Shown: positions 35,290 to 43,178, counted from the stretch's first letter. The stretch: DNA of 64,000 nucleotides from an uncultured Clostridia bacterium (GCA_934778205.1 CAKVOD010000004.1:82491-146490), one strand, 5' to 3'. Notes: a model not told the origin generated them from the sequence alone. Numbers and translations are program-made.

Positions 35290-35498
35290 GAGTATTTGAA
35301 GGCATTGTGCTATTTTTGTGCGTTGTAGCAATTGCGTTCTTGTATTGGGCTTGCTGGGGTACAATCTCGGACAAAGTCCACGACAAAATTGACAACAAGA
35401 ACGACAGCACTGTAACAACGCCAAGTGATAGCGAAAAAACAGATGCAGAACAAGCGCTAGAAGATAGCGGAATCGACATTGAAATTGGGAGGATTTAA
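35286..35498 (+). CDS. Small membrane protein with acidic tail (70 aa)
   Basis: One N-terminal helix (EGIVLFLCVVAIAFLYWACW, residues 4-23) is followed by a highly charged 45-residue tail. The ATG overlaps the stop of the preceding gene and follows AAAGGAGGTGAG, the strongest ribosome binding site in the operon, so high expression is expected. It could be a structural protein; coat assignment is unproven. Confidence 0.6.
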   Translation: MRVFEGIVLFLCVVAIAFLYWACWGTISDKVHDKIDNKNDSTVTTPSDSEKTDAEQALEDSGIDIEIGRI

Positions 35499-35503
35499 CA
35501 ATT

Positions 35504-35764
35504 ATGATATTTGGCAAAAACAAGAAAAGCAACAAAATCGAGCCGAGGGCAAAGCCCTCAAAGGCTCGCACAGTTACAAAGGCAAAAACAAGTGCTAAAG
35601 TGGGGACTAAAAAGAATGTTAGCGCTAAACACAAAACAAGTGTTAGCACCAAAACAAAAACTGTAAAACCAAGCAACAGCACAACAAAAAAGAAAAAGGC
35701 TAGCCCCGCGAAAGTAGCGCAGGCTAGCACAAAGAAAACCACGAAAAAAAAACAAAAGAAGTAA
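35504..35764 (+). CDS. Lysine-rich protein, probably the N-terminal part of a frameshifted gene
   Basis: The 86-residue product is extremely Lys/Thr/Ser-rich (MIFGKNKKSNKIEPRAKPSK onward, ending TTKKKQKK). It ends just after a run of nine A residues (35744-35752). A -1 slip there would continue into the next open frame, which carries a recognisable C-terminal domain but no start codon upstream of it. The GGAGG site precedes the ATG. Confidence 0.6.
   Translation: MIFGKNKKSNKIEPRAKPSKARTVTKAKTSAKVGTKKNVSAKHKTSVSTKTKTVKPSNSTTKKKKASPAKVAQASTKKTTKKKQKK
35744..35752 (+). other. A9 slippery run, candidate -1 frameshift site
   Basis: Codons in the zero frame are AAA AAA AAA. The A AAA AAA heptamer allows a -1 slip from the Lys-rich frame into the frame opening at 35728. 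It could equally be a plain insertion/deletion mutation. Confidence 0.5.
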
Positions 35765-35835
35765 TCTATCCACGCGACGAGTTCCAAAAAAACAAAGTAA
35801 CAGGTCATCCTGCGCATATTGAAGGATACTCACCT

Positions 35836-36093
35836 GTGTCCAATAGGACAGAAAAGAAGTACAAAAAGAAGTTGGGAGATTTCTTATTTCGTGGGTTAAC
35901 ACACAAAGAAGATAAAACACGTAAACAAATTGCGCTAAAAGACAATCCTAACGCAAAAGACAAACGCCCTGCTTTTTTATCACAAAAACAATATCGACAA
36001 AATGTCGAATTGTTCGAAAAAACTGAGGAATACAGCAAATATAGATTATCATCTAAAGACAAAAAAACAATAGAAAAATTAAATAAAAAATAG
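35836..36093 (+). CDS. C-terminal part of frameshifted gene (85 aa from first GTG; frame open from 35728)
   Basis: The frame is open from 35728 and encodes EVIYPRDEFQKNKVTGHPAH before the first possible start, a GTG at 35836. That HPA-type block and the later GLTHKEDKTRK and DNPNAKDKRPAF segments match a family of small proteins in Firmicute mobile elements of the form HPAYI...GLTH...NPNPxDxR. Since the conserved block lies upstream of any start codon, translation is expected to arrive from the Lys-rich gene by a -1 shift. Function of the family is unknown. Confidence 0.55.
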   Translation: MSNRTEKKYKKKLGDFLFRGLTHKEDKTRKQIALKDNPNAKDKRPAFLSQKQYRQNVELFEKTEEYSKYRLSSKDKKTIEKLNKK

Positions 36094-36272
36094 GCACAAA
36101 ACGCGCCTATCCACTGTAAACACAATAAAAAAAGAATGCTTGTCGGATGCCCAACAATTAAGGAAAACGAAAATTCGTATATCTTCCAAACATTCTAAAA
36201 ACATTATACACGATAAAAACAAAAAAGTCAATAGAAAATAACAAAAAAAATAAAAATAGGAGTAAAAAACAT

Positions 36273-38246
36273 ATGTTAAAACAAATACTTGCTGGCGTCG
36301 CAATTGGAGCCGTCGGCATTGGCGCTGGCTTTGCGGGCGGCGCCGTGTACAAAGACAAAACAATCGATGTCACAACAAAAGACGAGTACAAACAAGTAGT
36401 AAACGACAAGAACGACCTCAACACCGAACTTGACGCAACCAAATTGGCGCTTGCTAACCTGACCACGCAGCGCGATAATCTCGAGGCAGCAAAGAAAAAC
36501 CTAGAAACGCAACTTGCTGCAACGCAAAAACAATTGAGCGACAAGACTGCAGAACTAGAGACTAAGCAGTCGGAACTGGAGACAGCCGACGGACAAATTA
36601 GAACGCTTAACGCGCAAATTGCCACGCTCGAGACTGACGCCGAAGCAAACGCTGCGCAAATCACTGCCCTGCAAGGACAAGTCACAACTCTAACCGACAC
36701 CAAGACATCACTTGAGGCGGACATTGCAGACTTGCAAAACGAAGTGAGTGGGTGTACCCTACAGATAAGCAATTTACAAGATTCTATATCTAGCAAAGAT
36801 AGTGAGTTACAGGCATTAAATGACAAAATTAACAAATTGTACAAAGGCGCAGCAAATTATACAAGTGTGGGATTTGATGTCGAAAAACGTTTCAATCTCA
36901 AGTCAAATAACTACCGACTTGACTATATGCAAGTGCCAAACAATAAAATAATTATGACTGTCATTAGCACAAGCAATTCCGACCCGCTTAGTGATGACAA
37001 TAAAGGCTTATGGGAATTTGACCCTTTACTAGATACACTGGAAAAAATCGATGAAAACATCCTTCAAATATCTCCTATTGAGGATACAAATTATTTTGTA
37101 TCTCAAAGCGAAAATGCATCTAAACTATGTTTCGCAAATGGAAATGGAACGATAGAAGAATTGGGGCAATTCTCAGTTAGAGCGAGTTTTTCGGGCGAAG
37201 ACGGCGTATATCAATACGATTACGATGACGATTTACTATTCCTTATCAGAAGTAGCAAAAAATTGTATATGATTTGTGTAGATAAAACTAACAATACATT
37301 TATGGAATATCCTGGATATGGTTTTTTTGGAGAGTGCGCCCCAAATACTCTACAACTAATTAATAATAACACTAGTCCCAGGGAATATGCATTCTATAGC
37401 ATTAACAAAAAAAAGATATTTCGCATTAATGGGATGTCTTCATTAGCATTATCTACCTATAGTTACACTTTAAATGGATTAATATGGGCTCAAGGACGTA
37501 CCTCAAGTAGCGTTACGAATACGCTAGGTTACTACGATTTTGTGAACGAAACTTATGCGAATATAACACTGCCAATAGAAAATGTAAAATGTAGCGATAT
37601 AGGTTTATATAGCGTTGGTAGTAATGTATTAATCTCGTACGCTGAAAATAATGAAACCAAAGCCTTAGTATTAAACTTGGATACAAAAACATTTAAAGAT
37701 GTAACAGTTGAAAACACTATAGAAAACTACAATCCGTCCTTATCAATTCTAAAATATAATTGCACAAAGGTTCAGCCAATTGGTAATAAGTACTGTGCAG
37801 TCGGTACATATTCTGATGAAACTGCCACTGTCCCTTGCTTGGTTTCTTATGATACAGAATCATCAATTATTAAATTTGAAAAATTAAGTGGATATTTTCC
37901 CCCAGAAAATATGGGGGGAATATCATCAATTGGAACTATTGTTAGAAATGAACAAATGTATATAGTTAGGTTGACGACATCTTACATTCAAAGTATGCCT
38001 ATAAGCACCATAGAGTGGGCGTCAATTAGCATTTACAAATTAGACCTTGATGCTATGAACATATCAAGTGTTGCATCGCAATCTTGTTTAAGCGTAATGG
38101 GGAAAAAGACGGCAAAACTATCATTTGAGATTGCAGACGATGAAGATTCCATTACAGTGTTAGCAAGTAATGGATACACTTATGTTTACGATTTTGAGTC
38201 GTTTAAAGTGTTTGGCAAAACACAACTCGAACTAAAAAACAATTAA
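36273..38246 (+). CDS. Coiled-coil stalk protein with propeller-like head, candidate adsorption protein (657 aa)
   Basis: It has an N-terminal Gly/Ala-rich helix (ILAGVAIGAVGIGAGFAGGA, residues 5-24), then a heptad-rich coiled coil of about 150 residues (to about 190). The head that follows, of about 450 residues, has repeated beta-strand blocks such as YDYDDDLLFLIRSSKKLYMI and YVYDFESFKVFGK, suggesting a beta-propeller. Coding DNA for the stalk is GC-richer with GCG and GAC codons; the head is AT-rich, with the change near 36760. A stalk-plus-variable-head design fits host binding, but the role is inferred. The ATG follows ATAGGAG. Confidence 0.65.
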   Translation: MLKQILAGVAIGAVGIGAGFAGGAVYKDKTIDVTTKDEYKQVVNDKNDLNTELDATKLALANLTTQRDNLEAAKKNLETQLAATQKQLSDKTAELETKQSELETADGQIRTLNAQIATLETDAEANAAQITALQGQVTTLTDTKTSLEADIADLQNEVSGCTLQISNLQDSISSKDSELQALNDKINKLYKGAANYTSVGFDVEKRFNLKSNNYRLDYMQVPNNKIIMTVISTSNSDPLSDDNKGLWEFDPLLDTLEKIDENILQISPIEDTNYFVSQSENASKLCFANGNGTIEELGQFSVRASFSGEDGVYQYDYDDDLLFLIRSSKKLYMICVDKTNNTFMEYPGYGFFGECAPNTLQLINNNTSPREYAFYSINKKKIFRINGMSSLALSTYSYTLNGLIWAQGRTSSSVTNTLGYYDFVNETYANITLPIENVKCSDIGLYSVGSNVLISYAENNETKALVLNLDTKTFKDVTVENTIENYNPSLSILKYNCTKVQPIGNKYCAVGTYSDETATVPCLVSYDTESSIIKFEKLSGYFPPENMGGISSIGTIVRNEQMYIVRLTTSYIQSMPISTIEWASISIYKLDLDAMNISSVASQSCLSVMGKKTAKLSFEIADDEDSITVLASNGYTYVYDFESFKVFGKTQLELKNN

Positions 38247-38268
38247 AAAATAATTATCGAGAAATTAT

Positions 38269-38290
38269 TATATATACTAAAGTATATATA
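38269..38290. repeat. 22-bp perfect palindrome upstream of the Zot-like gene
   Basis: TATATATACT-AA-AGTATATATA is a perfect inverted repeat 24 bp before the Zot-like start. It may be a terminator stem, promoter/operator or processing site. Confidence 0.5.
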
Positions 38291-38313
38291 AATTTGCGCG
38301 GTTGGGGGCTACA

Positions 38314-39414
38314 ATGGACAAAATTTTAGTATACATTTTGCTTGGCTCTGCTTTGCTGTTTGTGGGGAGCGTCATCAGTAAAGTGATTGCGTTCTACTGG
38401 CGTGCGGGGTATGAGGACCGCAAGCGCGCTCGAGAACAGCGACGGCAAGAAAAAGCAAAGTGGAAGTATGCTCAAGTTGGTGCCAACAATCTCTTGCTTG
38501 AGCGTATCATCCAAACGCGGTTCATAATCTTCAAAGGGTCGTGGGGCAAAGGTAAATCTATCCTTATGAATTTGGTTGCGCATTATTTGTACGTCAAGGA
38601 ACTAGACAGCATACAAGCACAATTGCGCTACAACAAAATTATGCGCCCCGACTATACGCGAGAGTATTTTGCGTTGCTCGACTCAGGTTGGTTGCCCATT
38701 TATTCTAACCTAGACTTTATCGTCGGGGAGAACAGCGCAACGCAATTGCGTTCGCAAGAACTAGAGCCGTACATAAAACTAAAACAACGAGCAATACAAA
38801 AAGCCATATTTTGTATCGACGAATTTTCCTCCTTATTCCCGAAAGAGTTATACTACGAAAATCAAGCCAATCAAAATCCCGAACTAACCGAGATGAAAGA
38901 GTTTTTTAAAAAGAACAGGCACTACACAAACGGCTGGATACTCGGCACGGAACAAGACGGCGAAGATATGTACAAGGGCTTCCGCAAAAACGGTTACGCG
39001 CTTGTCACGGCGCTTGGCACGACTGTGTCACTGCCTCACAAGGCGAAAGCACTACGCTCATTCAAAAACTTAATCAACAAACTTGCTCCCGCTTGCTTTA
39101 CGACAAACGTCAAGCAATTATTTAAAGAAGAACTGTTTGTCAAAGATAAAATCAAATTGTTTTTCAAATTGTTTTTTCCCTCATATTTGTGCTTGCCAAA
39201 GTGCTATTATCAGCGCAAGCAGGACATACACAACAAAATCAAAGATAAGTATTCACGCTTTCAAACTCTGCTCGAGTACGACGGCGTGCAATACTACCTG
39301 CGTTATACCAACAACGACATATTCGCATATGATACGCGCGCATACAAGCACGAGTACGATGAACTGTTTGACGACAGTGGCAAAAGGAAAACAAAAAATG
39401 AAAGTACTAATTAA
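38314..39414 (+). CDS. Zot/pI-like filamentous phage morphogenesis ATPase
   Basis: An N-terminal membrane helix (ILVYILLGSALLFVGSVI, residues 3-20) is followed by a P-loop ATPase. Walker A is FKGSWGKGKS near residue 75, Walker B is AIFCIDEFSSLFPKE near 170, and HYTNGWILGTEQDGEDMYKG follows, equivalent to the Zot block after Walker B. This arrangement is that of Zot/pI proteins that drive extrusion of filamentous phage particles through the inner membrane, and they are the hallmark gene of inoviruses. Length 366 is typical. ATG 38314 is used; a TTG 12 nt upstream is possible. It overlaps the next gene by 17 bp. Confidence 0.75.
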   Translation: MDKILVYILLGSALLFVGSVISKVIAFYWRAGYEDRKRAREQRRQEKAKWKYAQVGANNLLLERIIQTRFIIFKGSWGKGKSILMNLVAHYLYVKELDSIQAQLRYNKIMRPDYTREYFALLDSGWLPIYSNLDFIVGENSATQLRSQELEPYIKLKQRAIQKAIFCIDEFSSLFPKELYYENQANQNPELTEMKEFFKKNRHYTNGWILGTEQDGEDMYKGFRKNGYALVTALGTTVSLPHKAKALRSFKNLINKLAPACFTTNVKQLFKEELFVKDKIKLFFKLFFPSYLCLPKCYYQRKQDIHNKIKDKYSRFQTLLEYDGVQYYLRYTNNDIFAYDTRAYKHEYDELFDDSGKRKTKNESTN

Positions 39415-39865
39415 AGAACTACAAACAGTGTTTCGCAACGAATTTGCGCGCGTTGTGCGCGACTTCGGGCACAGTAAATTAACGGATGACGATTTACAAA
39501 CCTACATAGACAATTTTCCCGCCTATTATATCGTATTAGATTCAATTCACAAAGAGAGTGCGGAAGAAGAACGCAAGGCAAAGTACAAGCAAACAATCAA
39601 TGCGGAATCTCCTCTGGTGCAACAGTTCCGCGCCCGCGCTAGCGATGAACTAACCTTGCTCAAGGAAGAGCTGCAGATGACCGAGCGCGGGTTCGCGCTA
39701 GAACCCACCAAGGCAATAACAAAATACAACAAGGAAAGACGGCTAAACAAGCGTATCGAGGATACGCAAAAAACAATCGACACGCTAGACAAACTCATAC
39801 TTGAGTTAGCACCACCAAAACGAAAAGTCGGACGACCTAAGAAAAATAAAAACGATAACATATAA
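39398..39865 (+). CDS. Hypothetical prophage protein with C-terminal AT-hook (155 aa)
   Basis: The protein is helical, with a central coiled coil (YNKERRLNKRIEDTQKTIDTL), and ends in KRKVGRPKKNKN, a classic AT-hook that binds the minor groove of AT-rich DNA. It starts inside the end of the Zot-like gene and is translationally coupled to it. It may link phage DNA to assembly or replication; this is inferred. Confidence 0.65.
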   Translation: MKVLIKELQTVFRNEFARVVRDFGHSKLTDDDLQTYIDNFPAYYIVLDSIHKESAEEERKAKYKQTINAESPLVQQFRARASDELTLLKEELQMTERGFALEPTKAITKYNKERRLNKRIEDTQKTIDTLDKLILELAPPKRKVGRPKKNKNDNI

Positions 39866-39872
39866 TCGTTTT
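39844..39872 (+). terminator. Hairpin with T tract at the end of the AT-hook gene
   Basis: AAAAACGAT pairs with ATCGTTTTT across an 8-nt loop, spanning the stop codon region of the AT-hook gene. It probably terminates or attenuates the structural operon. Confidence 0.6.
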
Positions 39873-39927
39873 TATTTGAACATTAGGTTGTATCTAATAA
39901 CAACGATAAAGGAGTACAAAAAAACAA

Positions 39928-40221
39928 GTGAACACAACAAATAAAATATACGAGTATCGAAAGAAGAATAATCTGACGCAAGCCGACTTTGCGTTCGACC
40001 TCACGCGCGCAGGCTTGCATTGTACAAAGTCGGATATATCGCGTTGGGAGCGCGGTTTGTGCATTCCTAGTGCGGACGCGCGGTTCATAATCGCGGACGT
40101 AATCGGGATGAGTGATTATGATTTGCTTGTCGACATAATCGCAAACCTTGATTACCCAAATTACCGAAACAAAGCAGTAAAAAAGAAAGCGCGAGGTGCT
40201 AGCAATGTCAATACTGGATAA
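39928..40221 (+). CDS. XRE-type HTH protein (97 aa)
   Basis: A helix-turn-helix is visible: IYEYRKKNNLTQADFAFDLT then HCTKSDISRWERGLCIPS. The C-terminus is short and basic. The start is a GTG at 39928, 12 nt after AAAGGAG. It overlaps the following gene by 17 bp. As a second HTH in the prophage's rightward operon, it may regulate replication genes. Confidence 0.75.
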   Translation: MNTTNKIYEYRKKNNLTQADFAFDLTRAGLHCTKSDISRWERGLCIPSADARFIIADVIGMSDYDLLVDIIANLDYPNYRNKAVKKKARGASNVNTG

Positions 40222-40507
40222 ACGCACTTTGCGCAAACGTCGTAGGCACTTGCGGTGGCTACATTTCAAGGAGAAAATCAAAAACTATATTACCAAACGA
40301 CGCGCAAAGAAGATTACAGACGTATTACGCAAAACATATGTTAAAACTGGTGACATAGTGCAACCAATAGCGCAACACGACTATAGGTTTGACCTTGTTG
40401 CACCACTCGATACGCTATGTGCGCAAGGCGTCATATCGTATGAGTACGACGACTCTGTTGCCGATAGAATCTACTACATAACAATCGAGGAGAAACAAGA
40501 TGATTAA
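40205..40507 (+). CDS. Small basic hypothetical protein (100 aa)
   Basis: I do not recognise this protein. The first 45 residues are strongly basic (RTLRKRRRHLRWLHFKEKIK), likely nucleic-acid binding. The rest resembles a small winged or alpha-beta domain. ATG 40205 follows GAGGTG; a GTG nine nt upstream overlaps that site. It overlaps the next gene by 8 bp. Confidence 0.55.
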   Translation: MSILDKRTLRKRRRHLRWLHFKEKIKNYITKRRAKKITDVLRKTYVKTGDIVQPIAQHDYRFDLVAPLDTLCAQGVISYEYDDSVADRIYYITIEEKQDD

Positions 40508-40826
40508 AATGCTAGTATTTCGCAATCGCAAGACTGGGCAAATAACGTGCATACAAGATTGCCCCAATTATGACGACTTAGACATTATAGTCAACGAGTT
40601 CAACACTAAAGACCCCGAATGTATAGTGACCGCCGAAAAAATCAAAGAAGGCTCACTGACAGAGTTCCTACTCAAAACATACAAAAGTCACAAAACAACA
40701 ACAAAGAACGACATTGACGAATGCTTGAGAGCGTTAGATTTTGGCTTTAAACGTCTAAATTTGCAAATAGACTTTATAAAACAAGAAATGCAAGCATTAA
40801 GTGCTCAAAAGTATACCCAAATTTGA
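40500..40826 (+). CDS. Hypothetical protein (108 aa)
   Basis: I do not recognise this protein. It is small, acidic-to-neutral and mixed alpha-beta, starting MIKMLVFRNRKTGQITCIQD. The ATG overlaps the stop of the previous gene after GGAG, indicating coupled translation. It belongs to the DNA-metabolism section of the prophage operon by position only. Confidence 0.55.
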   Translation: MIKMLVFRNRKTGQITCIQDCPNYDDLDIIVNEFNTKDPECIVTAEKIKEGSLTEFLLKTYKSHKTTTKNDIDECLRALDFGFKRLNLQIDFIKQEMQALSAQKYTQI

Positions 40827-40955
40827 AAAGTTTTAAACCCAACAAGCAAATATGTTAAAACATTAAAAAACAGCGCAAAATAAGCCTTAAAACGCTTAAT
40901 TTGTAAATTAAACCCAAATAAACGACCCAATATAATAAAAATTAAAGGTGATATT

Positions 40956-41780
40956 ATGAACTTTAAAAAAGGACTAGAATATCGCCCCATAAATTGCTAT
41001 TTTGATGACAAATTAAAAATATTAATCAATAAGTTTGGATTGCGTGGCTACGCAATACTACAACTAATAACAAACAAAATTTACTTTGAAAATGGTTATT
41101 ATCTCAAATGGGATGATGACATCCAAGCACTATTCACGGTCGAAATCAACGCCAAAGATAACAAAATCGTTGGACAGTGCTTAGAATACCTACTAGAACG
41201 CGGTTTCTTCGACAAAGAAATGTACGAGAAATACAGCATACTGACAAGTATAGAAATACAACAGGAATATGCTAAAATCACATACAAACGCGTAAACCAA
41301 TGGCATACACCACAGTATGTATATTCTTCTATACTTTCAGCACAAACGGATATCCGTTTGACCGAAAATGATAGCAATTTGGGCGAAAAAGACAACGGAA
41401 ACAATACAGAGAAAAGAACAGCAAAGGAAAATGAGAGTAAAGCAAAGGAGAGTGAGAGTAAATGCGACAGCCTCACGCCTGCGCAATCTCTCTCACAAAG
41501 GCTAAATAAGCAACTGAAGAATAAAAACTTGCAGATAGACACAAACGTAATCAATGTTGATTCGCTATGTAGCGCAGTACTAGAATCGGACTTCTTACAA
41601 AAAGCAAGCAATCTCAATGTCGACTGGCTCGTCAAGCACTACGCCGACATTATCGCTGGCAAATACCGCAACGCTGGCGAAATCAAAAAGCAAACAAACT
41701 CCGCCACGCTCCACCACCGCCAATACACCAAAGAAGAACTAGACGGAGCATTCGGCAATCTAGATGACTTTATACAGTAA
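40956..41780 (+). CDS. DUF4373 (Lin1244/Lin1753-like) putative phage replication protein
   Basis: The N-terminal 110 residues (YFDDKLKILINKFGLRGYAI, NGYYLKWDDDIQALF, then LEYLLERGFFDKEMY) match the Lin1244/Lin1753 N-terminal winged-helix domain found in phage and plasmid replication initiation proteins. The C-terminal part is charged and low complexity (KENESKAKESESK) and then carries a helical tail like those that load helicases. Length 274 is normal for the group. The ATG follows AAAGGTG. No HUH rolling-circle Rep is visible, so this is the best replication candidate. Confidence 0.75.
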   Translation: MNFKKGLEYRPINCYFDDKLKILINKFGLRGYAILQLITNKIYFENGYYLKWDDDIQALFTVEINAKDNKIVGQCLEYLLERGFFDKEMYEKYSILTSIEIQQEYAKITYKRVNQWHTPQYVYSSILSAQTDIRLTENDSNLGEKDNGNNTEKRTAKENESKAKESESKCDSLTPAQSLSQRLNKQLKNKNLQIDTNVINVDSLCSAVLESDFLQKASNLNVDWLVKHYADIIAGKYRNAGEIKKQTNSATLHHRQYTKEELDGAFGNLDDFIQ

Positions 41781-41791
41781 AGGAGAAAATT

Positions 41792-42160
41792 ATGGGAAAT
41801 GAAAGATTTTATAGTGTAATTGACAACAATGGCAACATTGAAGTAAGAGATTACGAAAGTAATAGAACTATTAATTCTTTATTTGATTTGGACGAATTAC
41901 TCAACGAACAAGATTTTCAAATAAAAAAATTACAAGAAATCCGAGATAATGGGAATCAAAAACTATTAGATATGTATAATGAAAAAGTTAATGAACTTGA
42001 TAAACAATACAATGAACATTTTGAAGAATTAATTAAACAATATGACGAATTAAATAAAAGATATTGTAATGAAATGGATAGAAACATCGAACTTGCTAAT
42101 CAATTAAACAAAACGCAACAAACTGTTATTGATTTATTAAATAGGAGGAAAATGAAATGA
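41792..42160 (+). CDS. Coiled-coil hypothetical protein (122 aa)
   Basis: The N-terminal 30 residues are strand-like and the rest is a continuous charged coiled coil (YNEKVNELDKQYNEHFEELI). AAAGGAG precedes the ATG, 11 bp after the replication gene. The stop overlaps the start of the following small gene by 4 bp. Function unknown. Confidence 0.55.
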   Translation: MGNERFYSVIDNNGNIEVRDYESNRTINSLFDLDELLNEQDFQIKKLQEIRDNGNQKLLDMYNEKVNELDKQYNEHFEELIKQYDELNKRYCNEMDRNIELANQLNKTQQTVIDLLNRRKMK

Positions 42161-42336
42161 AACAAGTAACATTAGAGGAATTTATAGCACATCACGGCTA
42201 CACATAAAAGGAATGGGACGACACCGTCGAAGAATTATGTAAAAACGGAGTCGGGAAAGGCACGTACCAAGATTACAATTTGTTATATCTAGTAATCGGC
42301 TGGCTATGTAACTACAAGAGCGAATGCGAAGAATGA
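42157..42336 (+). pseudogene. Small gene interrupted by an in-frame TAA
   Basis: ATG 42157 follows AGGAGG and the frame encodes MKQVTLEEFIAHHGYT, then TAA (42205-42207). It continues in the same frame with KEWDDTVEELCKNGVGKGTY and further to TGA at 42334-42336. The second half has coding character and its stop overlaps the next ATG, so the gene was originally 59 codons. Either a nonsense mutation or stop-codon readthrough explains it. Confidence 0.6.
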
Positions 42337-42473
42337 CAACAACTGAAATAGCAAACTATCTGAAATCGGTCAAGCAATACTTCTACGATTGCCCCAACGC
42401 CGAACTCTCGCTTGAGATAGTCAAAGACCTAATCACAATAATATTGCAACTACTACAAGAAAAAGAGGGCTAG
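42333..42473 (+). CDS. Very small hypothetical protein (46 aa)
   Basis: The ATG overlaps the TGA of the preceding frame (ATGA). The product starts MTTTEIANYLKSVKQYFYDC and is helical. It is the last gene before the terminator and the right edge of the prophage. Confidence 0.5.
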   Translation: MTTTEIANYLKSVKQYFYDCPNAELSLEIVKDLITIILQLLQEKEG

Positions 42474-42483
42474 TCCCTCTTTT
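42462..42483 (+). terminator. Terminator at the right end of the prophage operon
   Basis: Stem AAAGAGGG/CCCTCTTT (42462-42469, 42475-42482) with a 5-nt loop and TTTT. Confidence 0.85.
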
Positions 42484-42552
42484 GTCGTGTAATATAGAAA
42501 TATATCAAACAATGCTTGTCAATTCCAACAAGAGTTCGTATATTATTCGTTA

Positions 42553-42641
42553 TGGCGGAGAGCGAGGGATTCGAACCCCCGGTCGCTTTCACGATCAATA
42601 GTTTTCAAGACTATCTCCTTAAACCACTCGGACAGCTCTCC
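42553..42641 (-). tRNA. tRNA-Ser (anticodon TGA)
   Basis: Acceptor GGAGAGC/GCTCTCC, anticodon stem ATAGT/ACTAT with loop CTTGAAA, long serine variable arm, G73 and encoded CCA. Its 3' end faces the prophage, the usual orientation for tRNA-linked insertions, although the prophage integrase is of the serine type. Confidence 0.96.
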
Positions 42642-42734
42642 AAAGTCTTCGTTTTATAGTTTAGCATATGTCGATAATTTTGTCAACCGCTTTTCAGTAT
42701 ATTTTTATTTTTTTACATATAAATTTTAATAATG

Positions 42735-42792
42735 TTAATTCTCAAAGTAAATTCCATAGTGGATAAAAGCGGAATTTAGTTTGGAGAATTAA
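42735..42792. repeat. 58-bp imperfect palindrome (MITE-like hairpin)
   Basis: TTAATTCTC...AAATTCC pairs with GGAATTT...GAGAATTAA. An 11-bp direct repeat AAATTTTAATA flanks it on both sides (42721-42731 and 42796-42806), like a target duplication. The left arm recurs at 56599-56628. The rest of 42642-43102 is AT-rich with no gene I can support. Confidence 0.7.
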
Positions 42793-43102
42793 CGTAAATT
42801 TTAATAACTTGATTCTCAAAGTTTTTTGCATTACAAAATTTTAAAAAACGTTATTGCAGAAATTTTAAATTTTTCAAACAAATTTATAAGTATTTGAAGA
42901 TATTGCTTTGATAATTAACAAAAAGAAATTTAAGAAAAAGAATTCTACTTACAAACAAAAATATCTAGATATTAATTCAAGCTAATAATAACTAAAAATT
43001 TTTATTTATTCGACCCCAACATTTGACATAGAGCCCAATATAAAAGAGAAAAAAATACTAATGATTTCGCACGCTATAAGAAATGTTGATTTCGCTCCAA
43101 AT

Positions 43103-43143
43103 AAAAAATCAAAGTCACAAATATTTTGCGACTTTGATTTTTT
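43103..43143 (-). terminator. Terminator of the M6 protease gene
   Basis: AAAAAATCAAAGTC pairs with GACTTTGATTTTTT across a 13-nt loop, 36 bp past the stop codon of the leftward gene. Confidence 0.88.
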
Positions 43144-43178
43144 ATTGATTAAATAAGTTTATAGTATACCTTAAAATA

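Larger units (their letters stand above)
30159..42483. mobile_element. Inovirus-like prophage with large serine recombinase
   Basis: The 12.3-kb block carries a leftward recombinase and S24 repressor and a rightward operon. That operon encodes small membrane proteins, two large membrane-anchored proteins, a Zot/pI-like ATPase, small DNA-associated proteins and a DUF4373 replication protein. There are no capsid, terminase, portal or tail genes. This is the layout of a filamentous phage, not a tailed phage. The left edge is at or just beyond the recombinase stop; the right edge lies between the last small gene (42473) and tRNA-Ser (42553). I found no clear direct repeats to fix the ends. Confidence 0.68.

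Noticed and set aside
35224..36844. Long hydrophobic leftward frames opposite the prophage genes
   Set aside because: They are antisense to Lys- and Glu-rich coding sequence, which produces Phe/Leu-rich shadows, and lack ribosome binding sites.
30159..42483. Interpretation of the element as an integrative conjugative element
   Set aside because: No relaxase, VirB4 or coupling protein lies inside it; the VirD4 at 6372 is more than 20 kb away, and the Zot-like ATPase and small membrane genes fit an inovirus better.
42553..42641. tRNA-Ser as a proven attachment site for the prophage
   Set aside because: I found no copy of the tRNA 3' end at the left edge; only a weak TGGCGG match near 30184, which chance can explain.
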